Below, piece after piece: positions 1 to 10,335 of a stretch of DNA of 25,599 nucleotides. The translations under genes were made by a program, and so were the position numbers. How positions within the stretch are numbered: the stretch's first letter is position 1; every line of letters starts with the position of its first letter. The notes beneath the pieces were generated by a model. The model was not told the DNA's origin. It saw only the letters and a program-made list of their open reading frames with translations, and did no database searches. This DNA comes from Grammothele lineata (Eukaryota; Basidiomycota; Agaricomycetes; Polyporales; Polyporaceae): NCBI GenBank assembly GCA_002150815.3, contig NDFF03000392.1:1-25599 (forward strand), in the 5' to 3' direction.

Positions 1-2240
1 GGGGCACTAGCACGAGCGTCAGGCAATCCTCCTTCAGAGCGCGGTGGGTTCGAACTGTTGGAAGGAGCGGGAGGGGGTGCGGATAGATGCTGATGAGAAG
101 TGTTGGCGTTGCTCGACGTGGTCTCGATACGACGTCCGTCCTCTCCGATCACGATGTCTTGGAGGTTCGGTCCCGGTGCGGCGGTGCGTTCAGCGTTCGC
201 GCTCGTCGTATCACCCACGAAGTCCGCGCGCGCGTCTCGATCAGTGTTCGTGCTCGCGGGATGCTCGAGGTTCGTGCCGGTATTGCGACGACGGTCGCGC
301 TCAGGACCTCTAGCGTGTCCACGGTGTGCCTCACCGTGACCGCTTGCGCCTGCTATCGCGCCCTCAGGACCCGGGTGCTTTGGCGAACGATTAAGTCGTT
401 TGGAGCGACGGCGGCTGCTATCACTCTGGGGATCCCCTTCAGCGCGCCGCTTCTTGCGCGGTTTCGGGGCGCGCTTGGGTTTTGCAAAAAGCACTTCGTC
501 GTCGAGAGCGTCTTCGCCGTGTTCTTCAGCGTCCTCAGCCATGCGGTTGAGCTCGTCGCGCTCGTCTTCAGACTGGTATCTGTGTGAATACAAGAACCAG
601 CGCCGGTCGTCCTCGTCCATGCTCTCGATAACGCGCCGCATTGCGTCCGTAAAGCCGAGCTTCTCGATCGTCGGTATTTGCGCGTAGACCGGTATGAATC
701 GGCGGTCGTCGTCGTCGTCATCGAGGTCAGTGTCCGACTCGTCTGTCCCGGACGGGTCGAGATCCTCAAAGTTGATATCAGCGCCGCCGCCGTCGTCGTC
801 GTCGCTGGAGCGGCTTGACTCCTCGTCGCTCGCGTCGACATCTTCTGAAGCAGCAGACTTGCTCTTCGCCTTGCCCTTCTTCGAACTAGTCCGTCCTGTT
901 GCTCTATTGCCGGCTGTCGAGGTCGTCGGGTCCGTTGAACCATTTACAGCTGGGTTGCTCTCGGACGTGTCGAAATCCGGGGCAGGTGTGGGTCCGGGAA
1001 CGCCGCCAGTGTTGTTCGCAAGCCATTGAACGCGTTGTTGGTATTCTGTACGTGAATTTCGTATCGATATAGTGATAAACCATTAATTATGAATCTTACC
1101 CGGTGTCTGCATCAGAAACCTGCACACGGATGGCATGACTTGGTTCTCGAAGGCGTGGCTTTCAACTGCGTGCCATGGCCGCCCGTCCGATGTTAGACCA
1201 GATGATATCCTTGAAGGAAAATAACGAGCGTGAGTGATCGATCACATACTAGACGAAGAAAGCCTACACTTTCAAATCCCAGTCCTTTTTCCCCTCCTTG
1301 TGCGGCACTCCAGCGATGACCGTGATGTAGTAACCCGTGACCCGGCGGGCGAGGTCGATGCAAGGCTGCATCGCAGCCGCGAACTCGCCTCGAGCCCTGT
1401 GATGATACCATCATTCAATACCATGCGCACCGATAGAGGCGAGAGGACTCACTTAACGAGCAGCTCTACCTGCGAGGGTGTCTCTGGAGGCACTGCAGCG
1501 GCCTCGTATTCCTCCATGTCGCGCTGGTAGTTTTCCTCCGTCTCCAGCTTGAGGGCGCTCTGGTACTCCTCGCTCCTCTGCTCGAGAAGCTCGCGCGCAA
1601 TCTGGCCGCGGAAGGCGAGCATGAACTTCTGCTCGAGGCCGGCTTCCTTCCAACGTGCCTGGAATACGGTGTCGATGGCGTCGCCTTCTTTCTTCATGAA
1701 AAGTTGCCACGCCGCGAGCTTGCGCGGTGGGATGTCAAACTTCTGCTGATCCTTGAGATAGGCGAACATCCCCTCCCAGGGGTTCTCAGAACGCTTCTTC
1801 AAAGCGTTTGCAGCGTAGCGCAGGTGCGCTTTCAATTTCTGTGTGATTCGAGTCTCAGTCGATCAATCCTCGGGCGGAAATGAGAAATGATCACTCACCC
1901 CCTCAATGTCAGCAACCACGCGTGACTTCTCGTTCATGATCGTCTCGTCTTTGAGCAACTCCGGATTTTTGAGGGTCGGGTCGACCGTGTCTTCAGTGGG
2001 ATCGACATGCAGGGGGAGGTTCCATGGGAACAGGGCCCAGTACCTGGAGAGGGTGTTGAGCCAGTACGGCCCGTGCTCCTTGCGCGGCTGGCCTTGGATA
2101 GCCACAAGTCCCGGAAGGACCTCTGCGCAGAACTCTGCGCGCTGCCCGTCGAAGTTGTCCTTCCGGCCGGATTTACCGCCCTTCTTAGGTCGTGACTTCT
2201 TGTGACGCGTTCGAGCCGCTTTGGAGGACCCGGATGGCAT
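1..2240 (-). CDS. Hypothetical protein with basic N-terminus and acidic, serine-rich C-terminus; 3' end beyond window
   Basis: Five exons fit in phase: 2240-1899, 1838-1453, 1396-1268, 1209-1100, and 1045 to the left edge. Introns are 54-60 nt with GT-AG ends (GTGAGT, GTGAGT, GTAGGC and GTAAGA donors). The last frame stays open to base 1, so the protein is at least 670 aa and incomplete. It opens MPSGSSK followed by a Lys/Arg-rich stretch. A globular part then has many Trp and Pro residues (WALFPWNLPLHVDP, about residues 75-90). From about residue 325 it becomes low-complexity, with Ser/Asp runs and a basic nuclear-localisation-like patch near residues 511-523 (KPKRAPKPRKKRR). The layout recalls lineage-expanded Agaricomycete proteins with no assigned role; I know no function. 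I start at 2240 because the upstream in-frame extension to 2378 reads like a translated leader. It is co-oriented with the two genes to its right. Confidence 0.7.
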
Positions 2241-2993
2241 TGAGACGTAGGAAGACAGAAAAAGTGCACAGATGAGAAGCAGAGAACGGCGAAGAGGAGT
2301 CGATAACGCGTAAAGGAGCGCGCGATGTAGGGGACGCGTCGTGGGCGTCGTCTGTGGGGCGGTCCCCTCACGCGACAAGTCACGCCGTCGTCACGCTCAC
2401 GCTTCTTCGGCTTCTCTGCGTTCGGTCTCGCTGTCCCTTCGTCCTTTCCCCTCATGGGCTTAACGCCATGCTCTTTGCCCCTGCTATTTCCCTCTACTGC
2501 TCTTCCCTCGCGCCAAAACGCCTCCTGGACAACTACTGCACCTGCTCTGCGGCAATGGGCGCTTCTCCCGGGCAGCTCGGCTGAACTCTGGTGTCAATCC
2601 TCCATCGGCCGAACGTGCTTTCGCCCCGCGGCCAGATGTGCTAGATAAGTCTTCGTCTTCGTTCGTCAATATCCATATCGCTGAAATTATGCTATCGAGA
2701 ATCCTGCGCACGCACAAGCACGGTACAACACGTCGAGCCCATCTGTATAACCATACCCATCCGAACCTTGAATGATCGGAATGGAGTCAACACCCGCCAG
2801 GAGATGCGACGCGCGTTGTATATCTGGCAGGCTCAAGGAGGCCATGGCTGAGGGTGAAGGATTATACAGGGAACTCAGGTACGGTCGTCCTATCTTCACC
2901 TCACTCCCTCGATCCCTTGTCACCGCATTCGAGGTAGTAGATGCTAGTGTGCTCCGTAGCTGTTGATTATAATATCCCATGTTCTACATATGA
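2241..2993. other. Intergenic region with one weak small ORF
   Basis: This spacer lies between the start of the left-edge gene and the end of the next minus-strand gene. It contains a minus-strand frame of 97 codons (2980-2687) starting at an ATG 13 bp after the upstream gene's stop. Its translation (MGYYNQQLR... ending in CACAGFSIA) matches nothing I recognise and has no clear codon signature. It may be 3' UTR, an extra exon or chance. No repeat or RNA gene is evident. Confidence 0.4.
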
Positions 2994-3868
2994 TTATGCT
3001 ACTTCGCCCTTGGCCAAGTCACACAGCAACTCAACCCGTGCATCCGTCGCCGCAATAATCCACTGAATGTGGTATGCTACCTGGGTTAGATGACGCCATA
3101 CCTCTCGAAAGCCCTCCAAAGATATAGTTGTCATCGCGTCGTCCACACTAAAACGCTCGATAATGTCGAGGATCTCTTCCCCCTCAACAATAACCCGTCC
3201 TTTATCTTCAATCCATTTGTTTGTCAACTCGCGGGACGACCGCACTGACAGGTATTCTTCATGCATGGTGGTGATCACGTCGTCAGGACTCCCGTGATAA
3301 CCCCAGGCGAGCAGCGCATCGTTGATGCGTTCAATGCCATCAATAAGGTCGAAGTTAGGGCATTGCGGGATGGGAAGAGGACGGCCTGACATGTGCCTAT
3401 TCATTCCGAGGTTAGTATGCAGCCACTGTTTCTACACACGAGTTTGCTCCCCAAGACGTATGGCTCACCTCCATATTCCAGCGTTCCCATGCATGGGTCT
3501 ATCTACTATTGGCATGCGGTGTGCGAACAGTGGATGTATACCGCGCCCAGCAAGCTCTTCAAGCTCCGTGTCGAAAAGGACATCGTTCGAACGCTCGCCG
3601 CTTGTAGTCTTGGTATGGCGGCTCGGCTCGGGCTGGTGCACCATGGGAGGCCCGCGCGCCTCACTAGCAGACTCGGAGGCCTCAATATCAATCGAGCCGG
3701 TGCTGAATGTGCATGATTTATGTAGACCAATGTAGTGTAAGTACTGCTGAGCTCGACATACCTTTCCTCCGTCAGCCTCTTTTTCTTCTTCTGATAGTAA
3801 CGTTGGTTTCGAGCGCGCCTCAGCCGCGCACGTCGGTCCTCAGGGGTCTCTTGAATGTTTTCTGACAT
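2994..3868 (-). CDS. Hypothetical 247-aa protein with arginine/lysine-rich N-terminal basic region
   Basis: Three exons join in phase: 3868-3762, 3702-3469 and 3396-2994. Donors are GTATGT and GTGAGC; acceptors are CAG and TAG; introns are 59 and 72 nt. The product is 247 aa. Residues 11-33 are strongly basic (RRARLRRARNQRYYQKKKKR), resembling the basic stretch of a DNA-binding protein but without a following leucine zipper. A Ser/Glu-rich linker follows, then a more ordered C-terminal half of about 135 residues (from about MSGRPLPIPQCPNFDLIDGI). I do not recognise the family. The gene is 295 bp downstream of the TET/JBP-like gene on the same strand and may belong to the same mobile neighbourhood. 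An in-frame ATG at 3958 would add 30 residues; I prefer 3868 because the extension looks unlike protein. Confidence 0.6.
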
Positions 3869-4163
3869 GGCGTTGAAGAGGGATACAAGAGGGGGGAGCC
3901 CGTAGGTGTAAGACTGTGCAGTGATGTCGGACCGGGTTCGGAAACGAAGGTCAAGCACTGCAGAGGCATGACACTCAGGCGAGATTAAGACGCCATGTGA
4001 GACGTTCAGACGGCTGGTGCGCGCTTGAGCGTGCTAGCACGAACTTGAAGACGCGTCCTTCGAACGTCTTACTTTCGCCATCATATAATGGCCTATGTGC
4101 TGCATGTCCCAATAGAAATTCACTCGGTGCGCGTTGCAACGAGTACATTTGAGTATAAATCTA
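3869..4163. other. Intergenic spacer with 12-bp palindrome
   Basis: Spacer between two co-oriented minus-strand genes. It holds a perfect 12-bp palindrome, CGTGCTAGCACG, at 4030-4041, and otherwise nothing I can assign. It probably contains the promoter of the basic-region gene and the 3' end of the dioxygenase gene. Confidence 0.35.
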
Positions 4164-5772
4164 CTACTGACACATCGCCTGCAATTCTGACCAAGTACTA
4201 AGTAACTGTACGCCTTCCTGCCAGCGAGTCTCCCCATCCTGCTCGAGCCGGCCGCCCTTCTGAGTGAACGTCTTCAAGGACTGGAAACCACACGCTACCC
4301 AACGATATAGCCCGCCGGCCGTGTACTGTGTGATCGAATATCGCCGTTCATGCTCCGCGACCGCGGTGTTCGAGTGACTGATGATGGCGGAGGGAATAAG
4401 GATGGTAGACCCGGGGGGAAACTCAATGATCATGCGCAGATCCCAGAGGACAAGATGGCCGCCGCGCTTAGCATCGTAGTTGCCAAGCGCGGTAATGACG
4501 CACCAGCCAAAAGGTATGTTAAGATGATCGCGGTGCTTGCGGGTGACGGTTCGGGGGCCAAGGTTGAACGTGATCCCGGCGAACACGTTCTTGTCGAAGT
4601 TGGCATGGAGGTAGCTGTGCATCATGCAAAGCGAAGTGATGATCCATAGGTAAAACTTGTAGAGACGAGGTGCGAACAGTTGAAGGGACGCTGTAATGGG
4701 CGCGCGTCAGGCGGGATCACAGGAAAAGCGCCCAACGAAGTACGTACCGTTGCCGAAGTTAGCGATGCGCATGATGGCTGGGTGGACAAGGAGCGCGTCA
4801 ACGACGGCTTCCTCAGTCCGCGACGCCTGTTGGATGTTGCCGGGGAACTGGGGCCTCGCAGGTAAGTTCATCGACGGTCTAGCTAGCAAGAATGGGTTGA
4901 CTTACCTGTTGTCCGCCGCCGTACGAGATCGCACTTGTGAGGGACAAGAAATCCCCGCGCCGGTTGAAACGAAGCGCGCGAATGGCGTCGCGCGCAGCAT
5001 CTAACGCGTTGACGGCCACGTCATGGACATCCGACATCCAAGAAGGATCGCGCGGCCTGCCAACAAGAGCGGCCAGCACGCGCTCCTCCCCATCTGCAGT
5101 AACGATCGCGCGCGACGTGCTAGAGGGAGGTGGATTGGGAAGGGAATCGCGCGGCCGACAAGATAAGTACTTACTAGCCGTTCCATCCAACATAATCGAA
5201 ACCCTTGTCCATGAACTGATCCTTGATCGTCGTGCGTAGGTCCGCGGCTGTGGGCTGCAGTCCCACGCCTGAGAAGCCCGACTTCGCAACCGGTAGCGCG
5301 CTGGAATCAAGCGCTTGCGAAGCGTACAGCGGCGCAGCCCATGCGAACGCGACTTGCGACGCATCCTGCGTCATCGCGGCGCGGAGAACCGGGGATAGCT
5401 CCCCAGATTCTGACGGCGCCGGCGACAACGCGAGGGAGAGGATGGGGCGGCGACGAGCCGCAGCCTTCACAGGTCTGTTCATGTCGGGGTCCTGGTGCTC
5501 AGCGCGAGTCGTGTGCTGACGTCTAGCAGCCCTCTTCTTCCGGTTATGGTAGGCCTTCTTGGACACAGACGCGTCGAATACCGTCGGGTCCGGCGGCGCA
5601 GGGGGACGGAGCGCGTCGGGCAAGACGATGTCGTCGAACGAACGCGCGGCAGTCGAGGAAGACTCGTCGGTCACGGTGAGCTTGCTTTCTTCCTGGACTA
5701 CGTCTGTGTGCGCCCCCGTTGACTCTTGACGATCGTTTTCAGCGGCGGCCACGCGATGTGCCAAGCTGAAAT
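4164..5772 (-). CDS. TET/JBP-like 2-oxoglutarate/Fe(II) dioxygenase (putative 5-methylcytosine oxidase), 5' end unresolved
   Basis: Four exons join in phase: 5772 or 5765 down to 5175, then 5119-4906, 4847-4748 and 4690-4164. Introns are 55-58 nt. About 476 residues are covered. Counting from the Leu codon at 5764, the C-terminal half shows a full double-stranded beta-helix dioxygenase signature: HxD at H354/D356 (KHRDH), GGHLVLWDL, the distal iron ligand H407 (SHSN) and the 2-oxoglutarate arginine R417, exactly ten residues later. FGWCVITALG and TQYTAGGLYRWV are hallmarks I associate with the expanded fungal TET/JBP family, whose members oxidise 5-methylcytosine in DNA. GRPRDPSW and GGGQ lie in the middle. 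The N-terminus has a basic KKRAARR patch, possibly nuclear targeting. No ATG begins the first exon; it starts at a splice acceptor (5766-5768 or 5773-5775), so at least one short 5' exon lies between 5800 and 6070. It is divergent from the KDZ transposase. Confidence 0.85.
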
Positions 5773-6290
5773 CTGGGGGGGCGTGGATAGGATCTCCGAC
5801 CTCGGAATAGTAGGGGGAGAAAGACGTCCCCCTTCGCGTCTTGAGACCGGTGAGCAGCTGCGTTCGAAGTCGATAGGGATGGCTTACCTGACGAAGAGGA
5901 GACAGCTCCGGAGGAATGATGGAATCTGCAATGGCATCGGGCTATCAGCATCTTCTCTGGACGACAGCACGCCGTTCTCGCCCAACTGGCACCGATACTC
6001 CGAGCTCCAGGGTCGGGGCAACGCGACATACCGGTACGAGGTGAGCGAGAAAGGTGAGGGACTCACTTAGAAAACGCATCGCGAGCGAAACGAACGGTCG
6101 CCCGGCGTGGTGCAGAGGAAGGAGAGCTGGGGCGAGGGCAATCGATGGGGGCCCATCCGTCCGACCGCCCCCTGCCGGATATATGGCGCACCCCGGCGGG
6201 CTGTGACGGCCTCCTCGTCGGGTCACGGTAACGTCCGATACCATCCCCTCCCGCCCGCGGGGACGATTGAGAGCTCCAGGGAGCTGTCAG
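5773..6290. promoter_or_regulatory. Shared upstream region of divergent dioxygenase and KDZ transposase genes
   Basis: About 520 bp separates the two head-to-head genes. The left part must contain the missing first exon(s) of the dioxygenase. Candidates on the minus strand are an exon reading MPLQIPSFLRS or its alternative frame, ending at a GTAAGC donor near 5888. A TATA-like GGATATATGG is present at about 6178-6187, upstream of the transposase start at 6291. Because the spacer is short, the promoters probably overlap and the two genes may be co-regulated; this is inference. Confidence 0.4.
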
Positions 6291-9200
6291 ATGTCCAAAC
6301 GTCCCCGCGGGCTCGACGCCCTTCGAGCTGCTGCTGACCGGAATTCTCAAGAGTTCTTTATTTCCCCCTCGGATGTCCTCCGCAACGACCCGGCCTCCAC
6401 CAACCCCTTCGCCCTCAATTATGCTTCGGTATCCATCGACCGCCTCACCGCTGACCAGCGAAGAGTCATCCGCAAAGAGATTCCCCTCCCCAACGCCGCC
6501 GCCGCGCAGCTCGCCGCCGCCGCCGCCGCGAGCGGCCCCTCGGTCCCGCCGCCGCCCCTAACCGCTAGCCAAATTCCCGATTGGGACGACTTCTTTCGAG
6601 AGGAGCCGCTGCCCGATTCAGCGGGCCCGAGCGACGTCAATACCGCGTTCGAGGAGCATGCGCGTCGGTATCTAAATTCGGTGTGTGCTCTTCTCCCTCT
6701 GCCCCGACTGGTAGAGCCTTTCCTCGGCGTTCTCGGCCTGACCCTCCTTCCGCAGGATGCCCCGATGCTCACCTGGCTCGGGGATCGTCAACGTTTCCTC
6801 GACGAGCTCTTGCGGCGGGAAGGACGCGGCGGATACGTCATGGAGCGGTGTGAGGATTGTTTGGAGCATCCCTTCGAGGGGCCGAGAGGGCACGCGGAGT
6901 ATCGCTGCTTGGGGTGCGTTCCGGGGCCGCTCCTGTGTGCTCGCTGTGTTCTTCGGCGTCACGACCGTACACCCTTTCATCGGGTTGAGGTACGCCCTCC
7001 TGTCTACATGCTCTGCGCGTTCAGAGAGCTGATCACTACCTATAGCGTTGGACAGGTAGCATGTTCGAGGTCGTCTCCCTCGCCGCGCTTGGAGTGACGC
7101 TGCAGCTGGGTCATTATGATGGTTCCCGATGTTCCAATCCCGCGCCTGCCAAAGAAGATTTTTGTGTTGTTCATCACAACGGACTGCATACCGTGCGTGT
7201 CAATTTCTGTGCCTGTGATCGTCAGCGGGACTCGGGCGATCGGGTCGAACAACTGCTTCGACATGAGCTGTACCCTGCGACTGTTATTGAACCCAACACG
7301 GTCTTCACATTCCGCATGCTCGAGCATTATCACCTGCAAAGTGTTCAAGGCAAGATGTCAATGTTCGATTACTACGAGTCCCTCGAACGGCTTACGGATA
7401 ACACTGGGACGAAGCACATGGCCGATCGCTACAAGTCGTTCATGCGTGTGGCTGCTCAATGGCGACATCTCAAGATGTTGAAGCGCGCCGGGCGTGGACA
7501 TGAACCCACTGGAGTCGCTGGAACGACGGCCGGGCAGCTTGCGGTGCCATGTCCGTTATGCCCACGCCCTGAAGTCAACCTCCCGACGGACTGGCAGAGC
7601 GTACCGGAGAGCGAACAGTAAGTATAGTCGTTGATATTATTTCCTCTCGGTTCTCACCCACCATATTATGTCCACAGGTACCTATACGTTTTAACGATCG
7701 CGATGGACGCATGCTTTCGACTGAAAAGGCGGGACGTTTCGAGCGAAGAGAAGGACCCCATCCTCGGCAGCGGATGGGGTTACTTCGTCGAAGACACAGA
7801 ATACCGAGAGATACTTAGCAGAGCTCAAGAGCAGAAGCAGGTACGTCTTGTTGACCGTTTGTTGACCTGCCGGCGAGTGGCTGTGCTGACGAGTTCGAGT
7901 GCAGATGTCCACATGTACGGGGTTGTCCGCCGTGGATCACGCAAACACCAAGTATCACAAGGGGTATGCGGCGACAGGAGTAGGAGCTGTAGTGTGTGCT
8001 CGCCATGAGTTTTGGATGGCGAATGGCGTAGGAGATATGCAGCTGGGAGAGCGGTATGTCTTTGTGCAGTGCTCAGCTCATCGTGCAACGTTCCTCACTC
8101 TAGGACAGACAGGTCAACATGGACCATATGTTCGTTTGCGCAATGATTCATCACATTCAAGTTCGCAAGCGTGTATCGTACGACATTGCCTGTCAATGGG
8201 CAATACATCTCCTCGAGCGTATTGCTAACATGCCCGAGCATCTGCAAGTCGATCTTCCTAAGGAAACGACTGAATACGTTATCCCGAAGCTCCACTGGCA
8301 CAGTCATAAAGAGAAAGACCATTCGCAGTACAACCTCGGATTCAAGCCAGGCGCGGGACGGACGGACGGAGAGGGGATCGAGCGACGGTGGTGGGATATC
8401 GAGGGAACAGCGGCGGCTACCTCCGGACAGGGACCAGGAATGCGTCAGGGAATTTTGGAAGATCAATTCGGATATTCGAACTGGCGCAAAGTGGTGAAAT
8501 GCGGTAAGTAACCCATTTCCGTCGCGCGCACTCGAGCTGATGACTTGTGTTTCGTAGCGAAGCATTTGAGCAAACGCTTGCGCACTGTGGCTGTGGAGTT
8601 CGCAGAACATCAAGAACTCTTGGAGTCGCTCACAGCTTCCGTGAAGAATCAGGAGTTAATCACTCTCTGGACGACACAGATCGAGACCTGGGAGAAAGCA
8701 GCGGACAAATCTAAGCTGGATGATCCATACCTAGTCATCAATGCCGGTGAGTGTTGCTATCTCATATATGTTGCTCTTCAAAATGCTCATCGCGAGCGCA
8801 AGGCCCTACATTGACGCAGGTCCGTAAGGACATTGCCCAGGAGGAGTCCAAGGCTGCGGCGACTGAAGGATACGTCGCTCTCCATGATGTCACGCCCGCT
8901 GGATTTGTCTCCATGGGGCTTGACATTGAGGACGAACAGTACGTCTCCCGTCAGTAATAATTCGTTCAAAAACCCGCTTACGTGAATACGTTAGGCACAA
9001 GATTCGAAAGGAAGCTGTGAACGTCTCAGCGAGCAAGCTTCCAGCCCTTATGGAACGGCGGCACGCTCTGCGCCGACGACTAACAAAGTTCCGCGACCTG
9101 CAAGCCATCTACATGCCTGCCGCCCTCGGGATCCTCGCCGAAGATCCCACCTCTCGTACCGACGTCGAAGACGTCGAGAATATCCATCTCGGCCTTCCTT

Positions 9201-10084
9201 CCGACATCAGCGTGACCTACCGTGATCGCGTCTGCAATAGCAACCTCCAGCAGCTCGAAGGACGACTCCGATCGGCCCAGTGCTACGAATCCCTGCAAGA
9301 CCTTCGAAACAAGCTTCATTCACTCTGGTACCTGTACAAGCACAAGCAGAAGAACGTCCGCCATCAGGGTGCAAACACCCGAGCGAATACCGAGCTCAGT
9401 AAACAGCAAGCTCGTCGTGATCGCGCAGCGGAACGGTACCGACGGGCGTGGCGCGCGATGCTCTCACTGACTGGCCCGGGTGAATGGCAGAAGGAACTTC
9501 GTGAGCTGAAACCAGACGACGTCCGCCACATGACAGAGGACGACCCAGTAACGCAAGCAAAGAAACGAAAGCGCAAAGGGCCAGCGGAAGGCCACAAGAA
9601 GCTCTCGTGGATCTGGCAGGGGGCAGACGCCGACGGCAATCCCAGCGCGACTGATTCATTGCGAGTCGAGTGGATGAAGGCTCGCGCTCGTGCTATGCGG
9701 CTTGGAGAAGAGACAAAATTCATCCCTGAAGAAATGCGGCGGGGTCTGGTATCACTCGCGAAGGACGAGACGACGTGGGTAACCCGGGCGACCGCGACGA
9801 AGCGGGAGGTAAGCGATCCCCACCTAGCGGAGGGACTAAGGGCGTACGCTTTAGATCAAGCTTGCATTCGACGTGCGATGCGCGCACACTTCCGCGCAAC
9901 ATGCATGCCGGTCGCGCGTGCAAATGGAGGAGGCGTGGGTCCGGAATGGGCTTGCAGCGAGGGGATCGACGTGCAGATGCCGGACAGAACGTCGAGCGAG
10001 GAGGTGGAGGACGCTGAATATCGGGACGTCAGCCAAATGCTTCGATCGATGGAGGAGATCATGTCGCGCGACATGATAGCGTAG
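6291..10084 (+). CDS. KDZ (Kyakuja-Dileera-Zisupton) superfamily transposase with CxC2-type cysteine cluster
   Basis: Eight exons join in phase: 6291-6989, 7046-7617, 7678-7840, 7905-8053, 8109-8503, 8558-8746, 8803-8938 and 8995-10084. They give an uninterrupted 1,130-aa protein. Introns are 54-64 nt. The N-terminus is Ala/Pro-rich. Residues 187-230 form a zinc-binding cluster (CEDC, CLGC, CARC, then H224 and H230) like the CxC2 domain associated with KDZ transposases. An RNase-H-like catalytic core follows, with candidate acidic residues D434 (AMDACFRLKR), D553 (SYDIACQW) and E616 or E619 (DGEGIERRWW). A long charged helical C-terminal region (from about residue 630) ends in MSRDMIA. The first ATG in frame is at 6291. 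Length and motif order match full-length KDZ transposases, which move DNA elements by cut and paste. No stop or frame break is seen, so it may be active. The divergent dioxygenase is the expected partner type. Confidence 0.9.
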
Positions 10085-10149
10085 TGGATACATCATGAAT
10101 CAATGCACTGCCTACCGTGTAAAATGAGCGCGAGCTGAGAACGGGGGAA

Positions 10150-10335
10150 AGCATGCGGGGCACGCGGGGTGTGAGGCGCGCGGGGTGCGGCGCGCGCGGG
10201 GTGCGGCGCGCGGGGAGCGGCGGTGCGCGGGGAGCGGCGCGCGCAGGAGCAGCGGCGCGCGGGGTGCGGCGCGCGCAGGAGCAGTGGCGCGACCCAAGTG
10301 CAGGGGCACGCGGGGAGCAGGGACGCGCCGTACGA
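10150..10335. repeat. GC-rich degenerate simple repeat
   Basis: The segment is built from variants of GCGCGCGGGGTGCGG, GCGCGGGGAGCGG and GCGCGCAGGAGCAG. It is almost pure G and C on this strand with strong G bias. Short Arg/Gly/Ala-rich frames across it are by-products of composition. It begins about 65 bp after the transposase stop codon. Confidence 0.75.

Noticed and set aside
46..56. GGTTCGAACT, like a tRNA B box
   Set aside because: No matching A box or cloverleaf around it, and it lies inside the coding frame of the left-edge gene.
353..943. 196-codon minus-strand ORF in the left-edge gene
   Set aside because: It is an out-of-frame shadow. The frame joined by splicing from 1100 to 1045 runs open to the window edge with protein-like content.
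1863..2378. Upstream start giving a hydrophobic N-terminal segment
   Set aside because: The extra 46 residues before 2240 look like translated 5' leader; the basic MPSGSSK start is more typical.
4030..4041. 12-bp palindrome as a terminus of the KDZ element
   Set aside because: No matching inverted copy found beyond the transposase end, so it cannot be called a terminal repeat.
8054..8113. Apparent frameshift in the KDZ transposase at the fourth intron
   Set aside because: Using the acceptor at 8106-8108 rather than the CTAG at 8100-8103 restores phase and gives the expected GER-QVNMD sequence, so no defect is needed.
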